Shown: positions 44,799-52,537 of the stretch, in pieces
Layout of the letters: the number at the start of each line of letters is the position of its first letter
How positions within the stretch are numbered: position 1 is the stretch's first letter
Assembly: GCA_016789405.1 (NCBI GenBank)
Contig: JAEUPQ010000011.1
Coordinates: 1-64,000, forward strand
Length of the DNA stretch: 64,000 nt
Source of the DNA: Lysobacteraceae bacterium
Lineage (GTDB): Bacteria; Pseudomonadota; Gammaproteobacteria; Xanthomonadales; Xanthomonadaceae
Direction of reading: 5' to 3'
Position numbers and translations under genes: made by a program
Notes under the pieces: model-generated
What the model was told of the DNA's origin: nothing
The model's database searches: none
What the model saw: the letters and a program-made list of their open reading frames with translations, nothing else

Positions 44799-45587
44799 AT
44801 GACAATATTCATAAAGCCTGGTCGAGCTATTCCGATCAAGATTCAGAAGCAGCTACTTCGTGACTCTGGGGGGCAATGCGCCATGTGCATCGCTCCCGAC
44901 TCCAGGTCAACCACGGTCAACGCGCATATCATTCCGTATGGGGACGATGGTCCTCGCGCTGACAGAAGCTACAACCAGTACATTCACGATATCACCAATC
45001 TCATTCTCCTTTGCCCGAACCACCACGAAGAGATCGACCGCCTGCCGGTGAAACATTACACCGCTGAGAGGCTGAGGGAAATCAAGCGCGCCCACGAAGA
45101 ACGAATCGCTCATTCCAGGCGCAACTACCGTCAACCTGACCCAGCTCCCGCTCTCAAAGCCTTTGTTGTGATGGGAGAACTGGGAAGCTGGCGAGTATTC
45201 ATAGACGAACTTCCAGATTACTTTGACATACGGATGCTAAGGGTTCAAAAAAGCCTTAGTGATTTTGAGAGAATCCACTATCTCGCACTGCCATTCGCAG
45301 ACCCGGATCTGGCACGGTGCTATGACGATCTGATCGAGAGCTTCCACAATCTGGCGGGAGTTGAGAACGAGACCACCGAGCGCGGGGTGACTTGGTACGA
45401 TCAGTTCTTGATCAAAAATCACCTTCTCAAGCTCCGCAAGGATCTCGGATCTGCTGAGAAGCCATTCGATCTAAACTCTCAGAACGCGGTTCGCGATGAG
45501 ATTCGACTGCGTGCGAAGAGTCTGATTCACGCGCTCAGTGAGTTCACCGCCTTGGTTAAAGGCAGGTACTGCAATGCACTTGTGTAG
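44799..45587 (+). CDS. HNH endonuclease, possible defense effector
   Basis: A 262-aa protein. The N-terminal third is a zinc HNH/McrA-type domain: CAMC (27-30), NAHIIPYGDDGPRADRS (catalytic His43) and HDITNLILLCPNHHEEID (72-76). The remaining ~170 residues are helical with no recognised domain (a possible sensor). Start at the internal ATG 44799 because upstream residues are not domain-like; the ribosome-binding site is poor. Six bases before the next gene, so the two are probably one system. Confidence 0.75.
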   Translation: MTIFIKPGRAIPIKIQKQLLRDSGGQCAMCIAPDSRSTTVNAHIIPYGDDGPRADRSYNQYIHDITNLILLCPNHHEEIDRLPVKHYTAERLREIKRAHEERIAHSRRNYRQPDPAPALKAFVVMGELGSWRVFIDELPDYFDIRMLRVQKSLSDFERIHYLALPFADPDLARCYDDLIESFHNLAGVENETTERGVTWYDQFLIKNHLLKLRKDLGSAEKPFDLNSQNAVRDEIRLRAKSLIHALSEFTALVKGRYCNALV

Positions 45588-45593
45588 ACGTGC

Positions 45594-46967
45594 ATGCAAC
45601 CTAAAGGGTCGGCCGAAAACCTGCACAACACCTTTTTGAGATTGGACGTTTTCACTCGTATGATCTACGAAAGGCGCGCTTTGCAACGTCGTTTGAACGA
45701 ACTTCGATCTGTCCTCGGTGAGGCAGTGGACGACCTGGCTCGCCGCCTGAACACGCCAGGAAAGGATCGAATCGCAGCCATGTGGGAGACCGCTGTACTC
45801 CACGCACTGGCCAAGTGCGGCGCTCTAGAGAGCGAGGCTTCTCTTCCTACCGGCCGAAGGCCTGACGTGCAGCTCACCGTTGGCAAAATCCGCATAACGG
45901 CTGACGTTACAGCAGTCTCAGACGACGGGCTTGACGACCAGAATCCATTTCAGGAACTGATGTGGCAAATCGAAGCAGTCAAGACAAAACTCGGTCTGCC
46001 TAGCGGCGGCTTGGACTTGCGAGTTCTGCACAGGGTCGAGCAGAGTAGACGAGGTTCGAGAAAGGTATTGCGACTACCGAAGCGAAACGCGCTTCCGGAG
46101 TTTATTCGCACCAAGATTTCACCCCTGATACGAGAAGGCATCAGCGCGAAGACATTCCCACTCCGAATTGCGATCGAAGATGAAGATGCCGGTATCGAAA
46201 TCACGATCGATCCGAGCCTGAAGCCAATAAACACTGGTTCGTACGCGCCGTATTCGACGCCTCAGATCCCCGATCGGAACCCTCTCTACAATGCGCTAAA
46301 GGCCAAGACCGGCCAGCTCCGTGGAGCTCAAGGTGCGAAAGGAATTTTCGTAGGCGATGCAGGCTGCGATGCGCTGACCTTCTCACCCTTGAATAGAGAT
46401 GCGGCGTCCCCTGCCGATATTGTCAAGGAGTTCTTCCGACAGTACAGCTCCATTGATTTCGTCGTGCTGATGACAGTGGCAGAGAAGCTGTCACCCTTGA
46501 TGTACCATCAGGCAGCCGATCTCACTAACGAAGTCTCGCTCTTCGTTCGGGACGGATGCACTGTTGAACAGGAGCTCCGCACGTTGGTTAGACGTATGGT
46601 TGCGCACTTCCCTCAACCAGGTATGTCACCCGTCAATGGGTCCCGCAGAGCGCGGGAGGCCGGCTACTGTCTAGGCTTTCACGGAGGGTTCGAGATGTCT
46701 GGCGATAAGGTTCGCATGAGCTTACGCGAGTTCACTGAGGTGCTAGCCGGCCTACGGACCCTCGCAGATCAAGGGTCGAAAGTTGTGCCAGCACCGTCGG
46801 CGCTGAGTGACCGCTCGAGCCCCGTTCAAAGCTTAATCAACTTAAACCTTGCTCGAGGTCGGTTGCCTACCGCCATAAACGTAGTAAATGGACGAGAAGA
46901 CGAGAACGACAATTGGGTGGAGATCGTTTTTGGTGATCCAGATCCTGCGATCTCCCCGCTTCGCTGA
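45594..46967 (+). CDS. unknown protein with possible PD-(D/E)xK-like core, partner of HNH
   Basis: A 457-aa protein of no family I can name. Residues 60-110 have a restriction-fold look: Glu65 in MWETAVLHALAKCG, RRPDVQL (Asp91) and ITADVTAVSD (Asp104), but the expected Lys of the (D/E)xK motif is Thr/Ala, so it may be inactive or differently wired. The C-terminal part includes a possible second domain (FSPLNRDAASPADIVKEFFRQ, FVVLMTVAEKL). Encoded with the HNH gene and bounded by repeat copies a and b; a two-gene defense module is inferred. Confidence 0.65.
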   Translation: MQPKGSAENLHNTFLRLDVFTRMIYERRALQRRLNELRSVLGEAVDDLARRLNTPGKDRIAAMWETAVLHALAKCGALESEASLPTGRRPDVQLTVGKIRITADVTAVSDDGLDDQNPFQELMWQIEAVKTKLGLPSGGLDLRVLHRVEQSRRGSRKVLRLPKRNALPEFIRTKISPLIREGISAKTFPLRIAIEDEDAGIEITIDPSLKPINTGSYAPYSTPQIPDRNPLYNALKAKTGQLRGAQGAKGIFVGDAGCDALTFSPLNRDAASPADIVKEFFRQYSSIDFVVLMTVAEKLSPLMYHQAADLTNEVSLFVRDGCTVEQELRTLVRRMVAHFPQPGMSPVNGSRRAREAGYCLGFHGGFEMSGDKVRMSLREFTEVLAGLRTLADQGSKVVPAPSALSDRSSPVQSLINLNLARGRLPTAINVVNGREDENDNWVEIVFGDPDPAISPLR

Positions 46968-47088
46968 CGGGACGTATGGCATTTTGCGGGCACAGATCGA
47001 GCCGCCCCGTCCGAGACTAACGATCAGAGATCATGAGGCTGCTTGAGATGCCAAAGGCTGTTGCAACTTCAATACGTTTTTTATTGCC

Positions 47089-47108
47089 CTACTCTCGATA
47101 AATCAACC
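47089..47108 (+). repeat. module-boundary repeat, copy b
   Basis: CTACTCTCGATAAATCAACC lies in the 185-bp gap between convergent genes ending at 46967 and 47153. It keeps CTA-N4-CGATAAA of copies c and d but not their CCCTAAT part. The preceding GCCCTACTCT also occurs exactly at 39751-39760 beside the recombinase gene. Confidence 0.4.
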
Positions 47109-47152
47109 ACGTCCACTTTCCATGAGTCCGCCTCCGGCAAGATGCAATAATC

Positions 47153-49555
47153 TCAATCTGCGTTGTGCACCGCACCGCGTCCACTGCAGTCTGAGCCTTG
47201 AATGGTAGCGGTAAGCGTGGGGAGCACGCGCTCCTTGAGCGCCAAGTTAGCCCAATCGGAAAGATCGGGTACGTTGCGCAGTAGCACCGTGCGCAGCGCA
47301 ATAGTCAAACGATGCAAAAGTGGCAGAGACCCGGTTTCGATCGCGGCATTCACCCACGCATCTGCGTGTGTCCACGGGCGTGAGAATAGATCAGCCATCG
47401 CTTGTGTCGCAGCCTCGATGGGGCCTTGATCCTGGCAAAGGACGCGACCGCGATCGCCGAGGTCGTGTACAAAATGGCCCAGCCCCTCTTCGTTTGCGCG
47501 TAGCAGGGGGAAAGGACACCGGCCGATGTTCAGCAGAACCATAGCGTCCATGCGCTGGCTGTCGTCGCCGACAATTGCCGTGGGAAGCCTGGCAAGTTGT
47601 CCGAGGATCATCCAAGCCGTCGTATTGCCAAGCGTGTGGGGCTGTTCCGCTCCGAGATCTACGGGTTCGCCGACGACATCGCCGTGGCGATTGGAAAGCC
47701 AAGCCTTTTCGCCTTCGATCTTCAGATGAATCAACCGACCGTCTGGCGCAACCATCGCAACCAGTGCGTTTCCGATGGGCTCCTCCGTGGGCTCGATGGC
47801 GAGAAGGCTGTCGATGATTCCAGAACTGATTCCGCCCGTTTTCTCCGCCATGCTGCGAATCGCCTGAGCACCGATCACGTCCCCGAGATACATAGCGGCC
47901 AAGCGGTGGCCAAGCCAAGTGCCGGCTTCCTGCGGGTCTGCTGTGGCGCGCCGCGCGAGTTCGTCACCTGCGGCGTCGGCAAGCTCTGAAAGGAACGCGG
48001 CAGGAATGGTCGGCACGATGATGTCTTCGCCGCCTGCGTGACGGTAGGTGTGCACGGCTCCCTTCGATTTAAGTTCGGCCACCGCATGGCGGGCTTCGGC
48101 GGAAAGCGCATCATGTCGCACGACAAACCCATTGGCTGCTGCGATGGCTAGTTCGGCAGAACGCGCGCCCTCATCGGCAAGGGTACAACGCGCAAGCACC
48201 CGATAGCCGCGAAGCAAGTCCGTCTGATTGGCGTAGTTCCGACGCGCCGCGTCCACAAGTTCCATGCCTAGCGCCGGCGGAAGAAGCAACGCGCTGTTTG
48301 GGTATTGGTGCCGTGGGTTACGGGCGGCATCGTCGTAAATAGTGCGAAGCACCCACGGCGCACGGTAGTCCTCTGCGTACTCTGCGCCTTGCTGGAAGTG
48401 AATTTTGCGATTGGCGAGAGCGCGCTGCGCGCTTTGAAACTCTTCCAACTTCAAGGGACCGATCTCGATGACCTCTGCCCTTGCTCCCACTGCAGTCTGC
48501 GTGCGACCGTTTGGAGCCTTGACCAGCCGTTCCGCACGATCGGTGGTCAGGATGACGTTGAGCTTATTGCCCGGTCGCAGGCTCGCCAGTTCCTCCAGGT
48601 CAGCGGCCATTGGCGTGTCTTGCTCCACGTCGTCGATGGCGAGCATAAGTGCCGGCCCCGCAGGCCCTGTAGACATACGCCGCAGCCATTGGCGGGCGTC
48701 GTTCGCGGTGAGATTCCATTCAAGTTCGATGGAGAACAAGTTGGCCAGCGACTGAAACAGCCCTGGTCCTGAGCCTCGTAACATCAGGACGGCCAAGTCT
48801 TCACTGTCCCGAGTGCGCAAGGCAAGTTCGCGTAGACAACTGCTCTTGCCGTTCTGTGCAGCGCCTTCGACGATCACGAAGGTCGTCCCGGCTTGCGCTG
48901 ATTTGATTACGGCGGAGGTACTGAGACGAGGAAACAGCAGAAGCTCGGCGAACGCTCGATCGGACTGGCCGGGGGGGTCAGTCATCTCGGTCAGCAACCT
49001 TGTCGTTGCAGATCGCACGATTTGAACCCAGACCCCGGTTTCCCGCCCCATCAAAGCTTCGGTCGCCCAGCGCATATCCGCCGCCGCCAACTTGGCGGCA
49101 TTGGCGAGCAGACGGGCTACGGCGTTCGCAGCGTCTTGCTCGCCGGACCAAAGTTGCCCTGTATTGGCGTCGTAGATGCAGGTCTCGCGTCCGTTCGTGA
49201 CAACGACAAGAGGAGGTCGTGGCGTCAACTGGTTCGCGTAGCTTTGCGCCTGCTCATAGTCAGCATGAGTCAGCTCAAGATCCTCGCGCTTGAGTTCCAC
49301 CACGGCGAGCGGTCGCCCGTCATGAAAGATGATTACATCCGCGCGCCCGCTTTTCTCCCACTGGGCGGCGCTATCGAACTCATGCGTTTCGTGACCGAGC
49401 CGCACAGTGAAACGCCGCTGTTCGACCAGTTCCTCGCGGGGAATGTTAGGGAAGGCAGCGGACAGCGCCGCTGCCAACCGGCTTTCCAATTCAGCCTCGG
49501 GACGAACGGCTGACGAAGGCGGCTGCACTTGTTGGTTTCGTTTTGTGCGAGACAT
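47153..49555 (-). CDS. HsdR_N-type nuclease fused to a STAND/AAA-like NTPase
   Basis: An 800-aa protein. N-terminal nuclease like the type I restriction R subunit: Glu23, GRADVIIF (Asp73) and AVVELKRED (Glu87/Lys89). An NTPase follows with Walker A GAAQNGKSS (231-239), Walker B LMLAIDDVE (303-311) and an LTTDRAER sensor-like segment, then ~450 residues of helical repeats. This is the nuclease-NTPase-sensor layout of STAND-type antiphage proteins, but smaller than Avs proteins. Second gene of an operon, 12 bp after the DUF5623 gene. Confidence 0.75.
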   Translation of the reverse strand: MSRTKRNQQVQPPSSAVRPEAELESRLAAALSAAFPNIPREELVEQRRFTVRLGHETHEFDSAAQWEKSGRADVIIFHDGRPLAVVELKREDLELTHADYEQAQSYANQLTPRPPLVVVTNGRETCIYDANTGQLWSGEQDAANAVARLLANAAKLAAADMRWATEALMGRETGVWVQIVRSATTRLLTEMTDPPGQSDRAFAELLLFPRLSTSAVIKSAQAGTTFVIVEGAAQNGKSSCLRELALRTRDSEDLAVLMLRGSGPGLFQSLANLFSIELEWNLTANDARQWLRRMSTGPAGPALMLAIDDVEQDTPMAADLEELASLRPGNKLNVILTTDRAERLVKAPNGRTQTAVGARAEVIEIGPLKLEEFQSAQRALANRKIHFQQGAEYAEDYRAPWVLRTIYDDAARNPRHQYPNSALLLPPALGMELVDAARRNYANQTDLLRGYRVLARCTLADEGARSAELAIAAANGFVVRHDALSAEARHAVAELKSKGAVHTYRHAGGEDIIVPTIPAAFLSELADAAGDELARRATADPQEAGTWLGHRLAAMYLGDVIGAQAIRSMAEKTGGISSGIIDSLLAIEPTEEPIGNALVAMVAPDGRLIHLKIEGEKAWLSNRHGDVVGEPVDLGAEQPHTLGNTTAWMILGQLARLPTAIVGDDSQRMDAMVLLNIGRCPFPLLRANEEGLGHFVHDLGDRGRVLCQDQGPIEAATQAMADLFSRPWTHADAWVNAAIETGSLPLLHRLTIALRTVLLRNVPDLSDWANLALKERVLPTLTATIQGSDCSGRGAVHNAD

Positions 49556-49567
49556 CGCGACAAGCCC

Positions 49568-50884
49568 TCAGTTCCATTCTCGCAACGACTTGACTGCGGC
49601 GTCCACCTTCTTCAGCAGCGACCGCAGCGGCGGGCAGTCGGGATAGTGCTCGCCCAAGAGCTTCTTCGCGTGCACCAAACTCTGCACATGACGCTCTCGG
49701 TCGGCTTCGGCAAGCGCGCGTGCAAATGTCGAGCCGGACTCGTGGTAATACAAATCGAAGAACTGCTCATTCGGCAGTTCGGCATGGTTGTACTCGCGCT
49801 GCGTCCACTCGTCGAGTTCACCGCGAATTGCATTGACGCGGTTGTAGACACCCTTGCGGTGGTAGGTGTCCTTGAGCACCGATTTCAGCAAACGGCCGAC
49901 ATGCGCGTGCGCCTCAATCGGCATCTTGCCCTTCGGACGACGCTGCGGACCAACGAAGGTCTGGACATAGCCAACCGAATTACGCTGGCCATTTTGCTTA
50001 CGCGGCGTCTTCGGTTTGTCCTTCGCAGCAGCTGCCTTGGCGATGGTGCCGGGGCTCACGAAGAACGGGGTCATTGGTGCGGATTCTCCGTCCCATGCGG
50101 CTTCTACAATGGGTGAAGGCAGCTTGTCCAGCGCCGCCGCTAGGGGTTCCAGCGGGATGCCCTTCGTTTCGTCCGCGATCAGGTAGAGACGGGAACCGAC
50201 ATCGGGCGCGTACATGCCCTTCCACTCAGGCTTGACGATGACGAAGCCATGTTGCTTTGCCCAAGTCTCGCGCTCCTGCCCCTTGCCTTCAACGGCCTTC
50301 TCATAGGGCTCGTCCGCAAAAAGATAGCGCTTCGTTTGGCGGTCATACCAGATGCTGTAGTGGTCACGGCCAGGAACCGCATTGCTCGACCGCCCACCAG
50401 GCATGGCGCGGCTGTGGCTCTTGGACGGACGCAGCTTCGTCGCATCCATGAAATGCAGTGCGCGTGCGGCTGCACAGATCGCACGCCGAGCCGCCGACTG
50501 CGAACTTTGCAGGTGCTCGCGCGCCAGATGGTCAGGCCCCTCGGCACGGAAGTCCGCCAGTGCGCGATTCTTCTGCAACTGGAGCGCCGTGATGAGATCA
50601 CCCCACGGGTCAGACAGCCAGATGCTCAACGTTTCGCGTCCGGTCCCGCCACTATCGCGGTCCTTCCAGTAGGAAGTCAGGAAGACCCGGTGGCCCGGGC
50701 GGGAACGCTCCGTCTTGGAGGCAGCGTGCAGCACATTGCCCGCATGGCGGAAATTCTGGAATCCCGCTGCCTGCGCGGCGGCATCCAAGGCTTGCGTGTG
50801 CTGGATGCCGCGCTCGACCTTGAGCGATTTGGCGAGGCGTTTGATGCCGTCCATCGTGGACGGCCGAATGGCTTCACTCGACAT
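49568..50884 (-). CDS. DUF5623-like protein
   Basis: A 438-aa protein. The N-terminus (IRPSTMDGIKRLAKSLKVERGIQHTQALDAAAQAAGFQNFRHA) resembles DUF5623 proteins found on plasmids and integrative elements; a central segment (HYSIWYDRQTKRYLFADEPYEKA) and C-terminal helices (REYNHAELPNEQFFDLYYHESG) follow. No catalytic motif is apparent. ATG 50884 has GGGAG nine bases upstream; the 22-residue extension is rejected. First gene of a two-gene operon with the nuclease-NTPase; it may be its partner or regulator (inference). Confidence 0.68.
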   Translation of the reverse strand: MSSEAIRPSTMDGIKRLAKSLKVERGIQHTQALDAAAQAAGFQNFRHAGNVLHAASKTERSRPGHRVFLTSYWKDRDSGGTGRETLSIWLSDPWGDLITALQLQKNRALADFRAEGPDHLAREHLQSSQSAARRAICAAARALHFMDATKLRPSKSHSRAMPGGRSSNAVPGRDHYSIWYDRQTKRYLFADEPYEKAVEGKGQERETWAKQHGFVIVKPEWKGMYAPDVGSRLYLIADETKGIPLEPLAAALDKLPSPIVEAAWDGESAPMTPFFVSPGTIAKAAAAKDKPKTPRKQNGQRNSVGYVQTFVGPQRRPKGKMPIEAHAHVGRLLKSVLKDTYHRKGVYNRVNAIRGELDEWTQREYNHAELPNEQFFDLYYHESGSTFARALAEADRERHVQSLVHAKKLLGEHYPDCPPLRSLLKKVDAAVKSLREWN

Positions 50885-51351
50885 GACAAGTTCTCCCGGT
50901 TCATGGCGAAACGTCACCCGTCTGCCGCTTCTCGAACCTGAACATGACATGCGCAGGAAGAGAGGGAGTTTGCCGGCAGTGCTGTCAACAGCTTTGCTAT
51001 GACGGGTGGCAGGCTCCTGCCCGAAGCCTTACCAGAAGCATATCATAAACTTGGGACAGTTGAGGTGGCTAAAAGCTTTAGTCCGCATGCCGCACCGGAA
51101 TACAAACGAGTCTCCAGTTCCTCGACCAGCAGTACCTTCTAGTTGTCGATTCCAACAGCATGTATTTGGGTCGGAAGTAGTTCCTTCTGCTAACCCCGAT
51201 AAATTTCCCTAATCACCTACCCTGCTATTGTCCGCTCTCTGCCAAGAACCTTCTTTGGAGAGATTTTTCTCTTCGGGAGGCTGACCGTTGCCGCTACCCG
51301 AAATTTGAAGAGCTAGGCAGATGAACTCGAGACTGAAGGTGTTGAGAAATT
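50885..51351. other. 467-bp intergenic region before the IS
   Basis: No convincing gene; short frames here lack family-like sequence and ribosome-binding sites. It holds the DUF5623 promoter region on the left and repeat copy c at 51173-51223. A short GAGAGATTTTTCTC inverted repeat lies near 51258-51271. The right end meets the IS boundary. Confidence 0.6.
51173..51223 (+). repeat. module-boundary repeat, copy c (extended)
   Basis: GGAAGTAGTTCC hairpin-like start followed by CTAACCCCGATAAATTTCCCTAATCACCTACCC. Matches copy d (57895-57943) along almost its whole length: the GGAAG..TTCC head, CCCCGATAAA, TCCCTAAT and CCTACCC are shared. Direct orientation, 6.7 kb apart, flanking the IS plus Avs-like module. 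Confidence 0.75.
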
Positions 51352-51374
51352 TGAAGCGTCCTCGTTTCTTCGAG

Positions 51375-52217
51375 TCATGCAGAAGTAGAGGTTGACGGGG
51401 ATTGTGCCCGAGCGAAGGCGACCGGCGACAGGCCGGCCAGCGATCGATGCGGGCGATGGTGGTTGTAACGGTGGCGCCAGTCCTCGGTCATACGCCGGAC
51501 TTCGTGCAGGCTGGTGAACACGTAGCGGTCGAGTACCTCTGTACGGAACGTCCGGTTGAAGCGTTCGATCAGCGCGTTCTGCGTAGGCTTGCCGGGCTGG
51601 ATGTGCACGAGCTCGACGCGATGCTGCTGGGCCCAGTCTCGCAGGGCGGCGCTGATGAACTCCGGGCCGTTGTCCAAGCGAAGCCGTCGCGGCACGCCGC
51701 GCAACTCGACCAGTTCATCGAGCGCGCGGATCACGCGCGCCGACGGCAGGCTGGTGTCGATCTCGATCTTCAGGCATTCGCGATTGAAGTCGTCGGTGAC
51801 GTTGAAGGTGCGGAAGCGACGGCCCGACCACAACGCATCGGCCATGAAGTCGGCCGACCAGGTATCGTTCGCGACTGCAGGGATCTGCAGCGGGTCCCGG
51901 ATGCGGTCAGGCAGCCGCTTCCTGCCACGGCGCGGCAGGTTGAGCTTGAGCCCTGTGTAGACGCGCCAGCAGCGGGTCTTGCCCCAACCGCGCGGCTTCA
52001 ACGCCTCGCCAAAGAGCAGCCCGAAGCCGTAGCCGGGGTTGTCCTTGAGGTGCGCCTGCATCGCATCGATCAACGGACCGTCGTCACGCGCCCGTGGCCG
52101 GTAGTGCCGCGCCGAACGCGACAGCCCCAGCACACGATCCGCCCGTCGGGCGCTCAGCCCGAAGTCGGTTTGCATCGCCAGGCTCAACTCGAGCCGTCGA
52201 ACCTGGCTCAGCCTTTT
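51375..52217 (-). CDS. IS3-family transposase catalytic part (OrfB)
   Basis: About 280 aa with the DDE integrase core: WSADFMAD, RLDNGPEF and NALIERFNRT. Expressed as OrfAB by a -1 frameshift on the A-AAA-G run at 52217-52213, just before the orfA stop; the segment then reads KRLSQV. Catalytic residues are intact, so the element may be active. Confidence 0.87.
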   Translation of the reverse strand, partial: KRLSQVRRLELSLAMQTDFGLSARRADRVLGLSRSARHYRPRARDDGPLIDAMQAHLKDNPGYGFGLLFGEALKPRGWGKTRCWRVYTGLKLNLPRRGRKRLPDRIRDPLQIPAVANDTWSADFMADALWSGRRFRTFNVTDDFNRECLKIEIDTSLPSARVIRALDELVELRGVPRRLRLDNGPEFISAALRDWAQQHRVELVHIQPGKPTQNALIERFNRTFRTEVLDRYVFTSLHEVRRMTEDWRHRYNHHRPHRSLAGLSPVAFARAQSPSTSTSA

Positions 52218-52474
52218 CGCGACAGCACGTCCTTGAGCGCGTGGTGCTCCAGCGCCAGGTCGGCGTACATCCGCTTCAAACGGGCCAACTCGCCTTCGAC
52301 GTCCTTCAGATGCCGCAACTGCGACACCTCCAGGCCGGCGTACTTGCTCTTCCACTGGTAGTACGTGGCCTCGCTGATGCCGTGCTTGCGGCAGGTCTCG
52401 ACGACCTTCGCCCCGGCTTCGACCTCCTTGAGGATACGGACGATCTGTTCTTCCGTGAATCGCGACTTCTTCAT
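52208..52474 (-). CDS. IS3-family transposase DNA-binding part (OrfA)
   Basis: An 88-aa helix-turn-helix protein (KKSRFTEEQIVRILKEVEAGAKVVETCRKHGISEATYYQWKSKYAG) with a C-terminal leucine-zipper-like helix. ATG 52474 follows AAGGAG. Ends VLSRKG with the frameshift site in its last codons. Confidence 0.9.
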   Translation of the reverse strand: MKKSRFTEEQIVRILKEVEAGAKVVETCRKHGISEATYYQWKSKYAGLEVSQLRHLKDVEGELARLKRMYADLALEHHALKDVLSRKG

Positions 52475-52537
52475 GTGGAGCTCCTTGGGTGGGAACTCTA
52501 CTTCCAAGTGGATCGAATTAGCGAGGACGCTTCAGCT

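Larger units (their letters stand above)
51352..52534 (-). mobile_element. IS3-family insertion sequence (1183 bp)
   Basis: Ends are TGAAGCGTCCTCG (51352-51364) and its inverse CGAGGACGCTTCA (52522-52534); a second matched block GAAGTAGAG lies 16 bp further in on both sides. It contains orfA and orfB with a -1 frameshift overlap. No target-site duplication is seen (left flank ...AATT, right flank GCTT...), suggesting later rearrangement or an ectopic event. The right end is 3 bp from the stop codon of the Avs-like gene. Confidence 0.88.

Noticed and set aside
51006..51212. 68-aa plus frame in the gap before the IS
   Set aside because: No ribosome-binding site, no family resemblance, and it spans repeat copy c.
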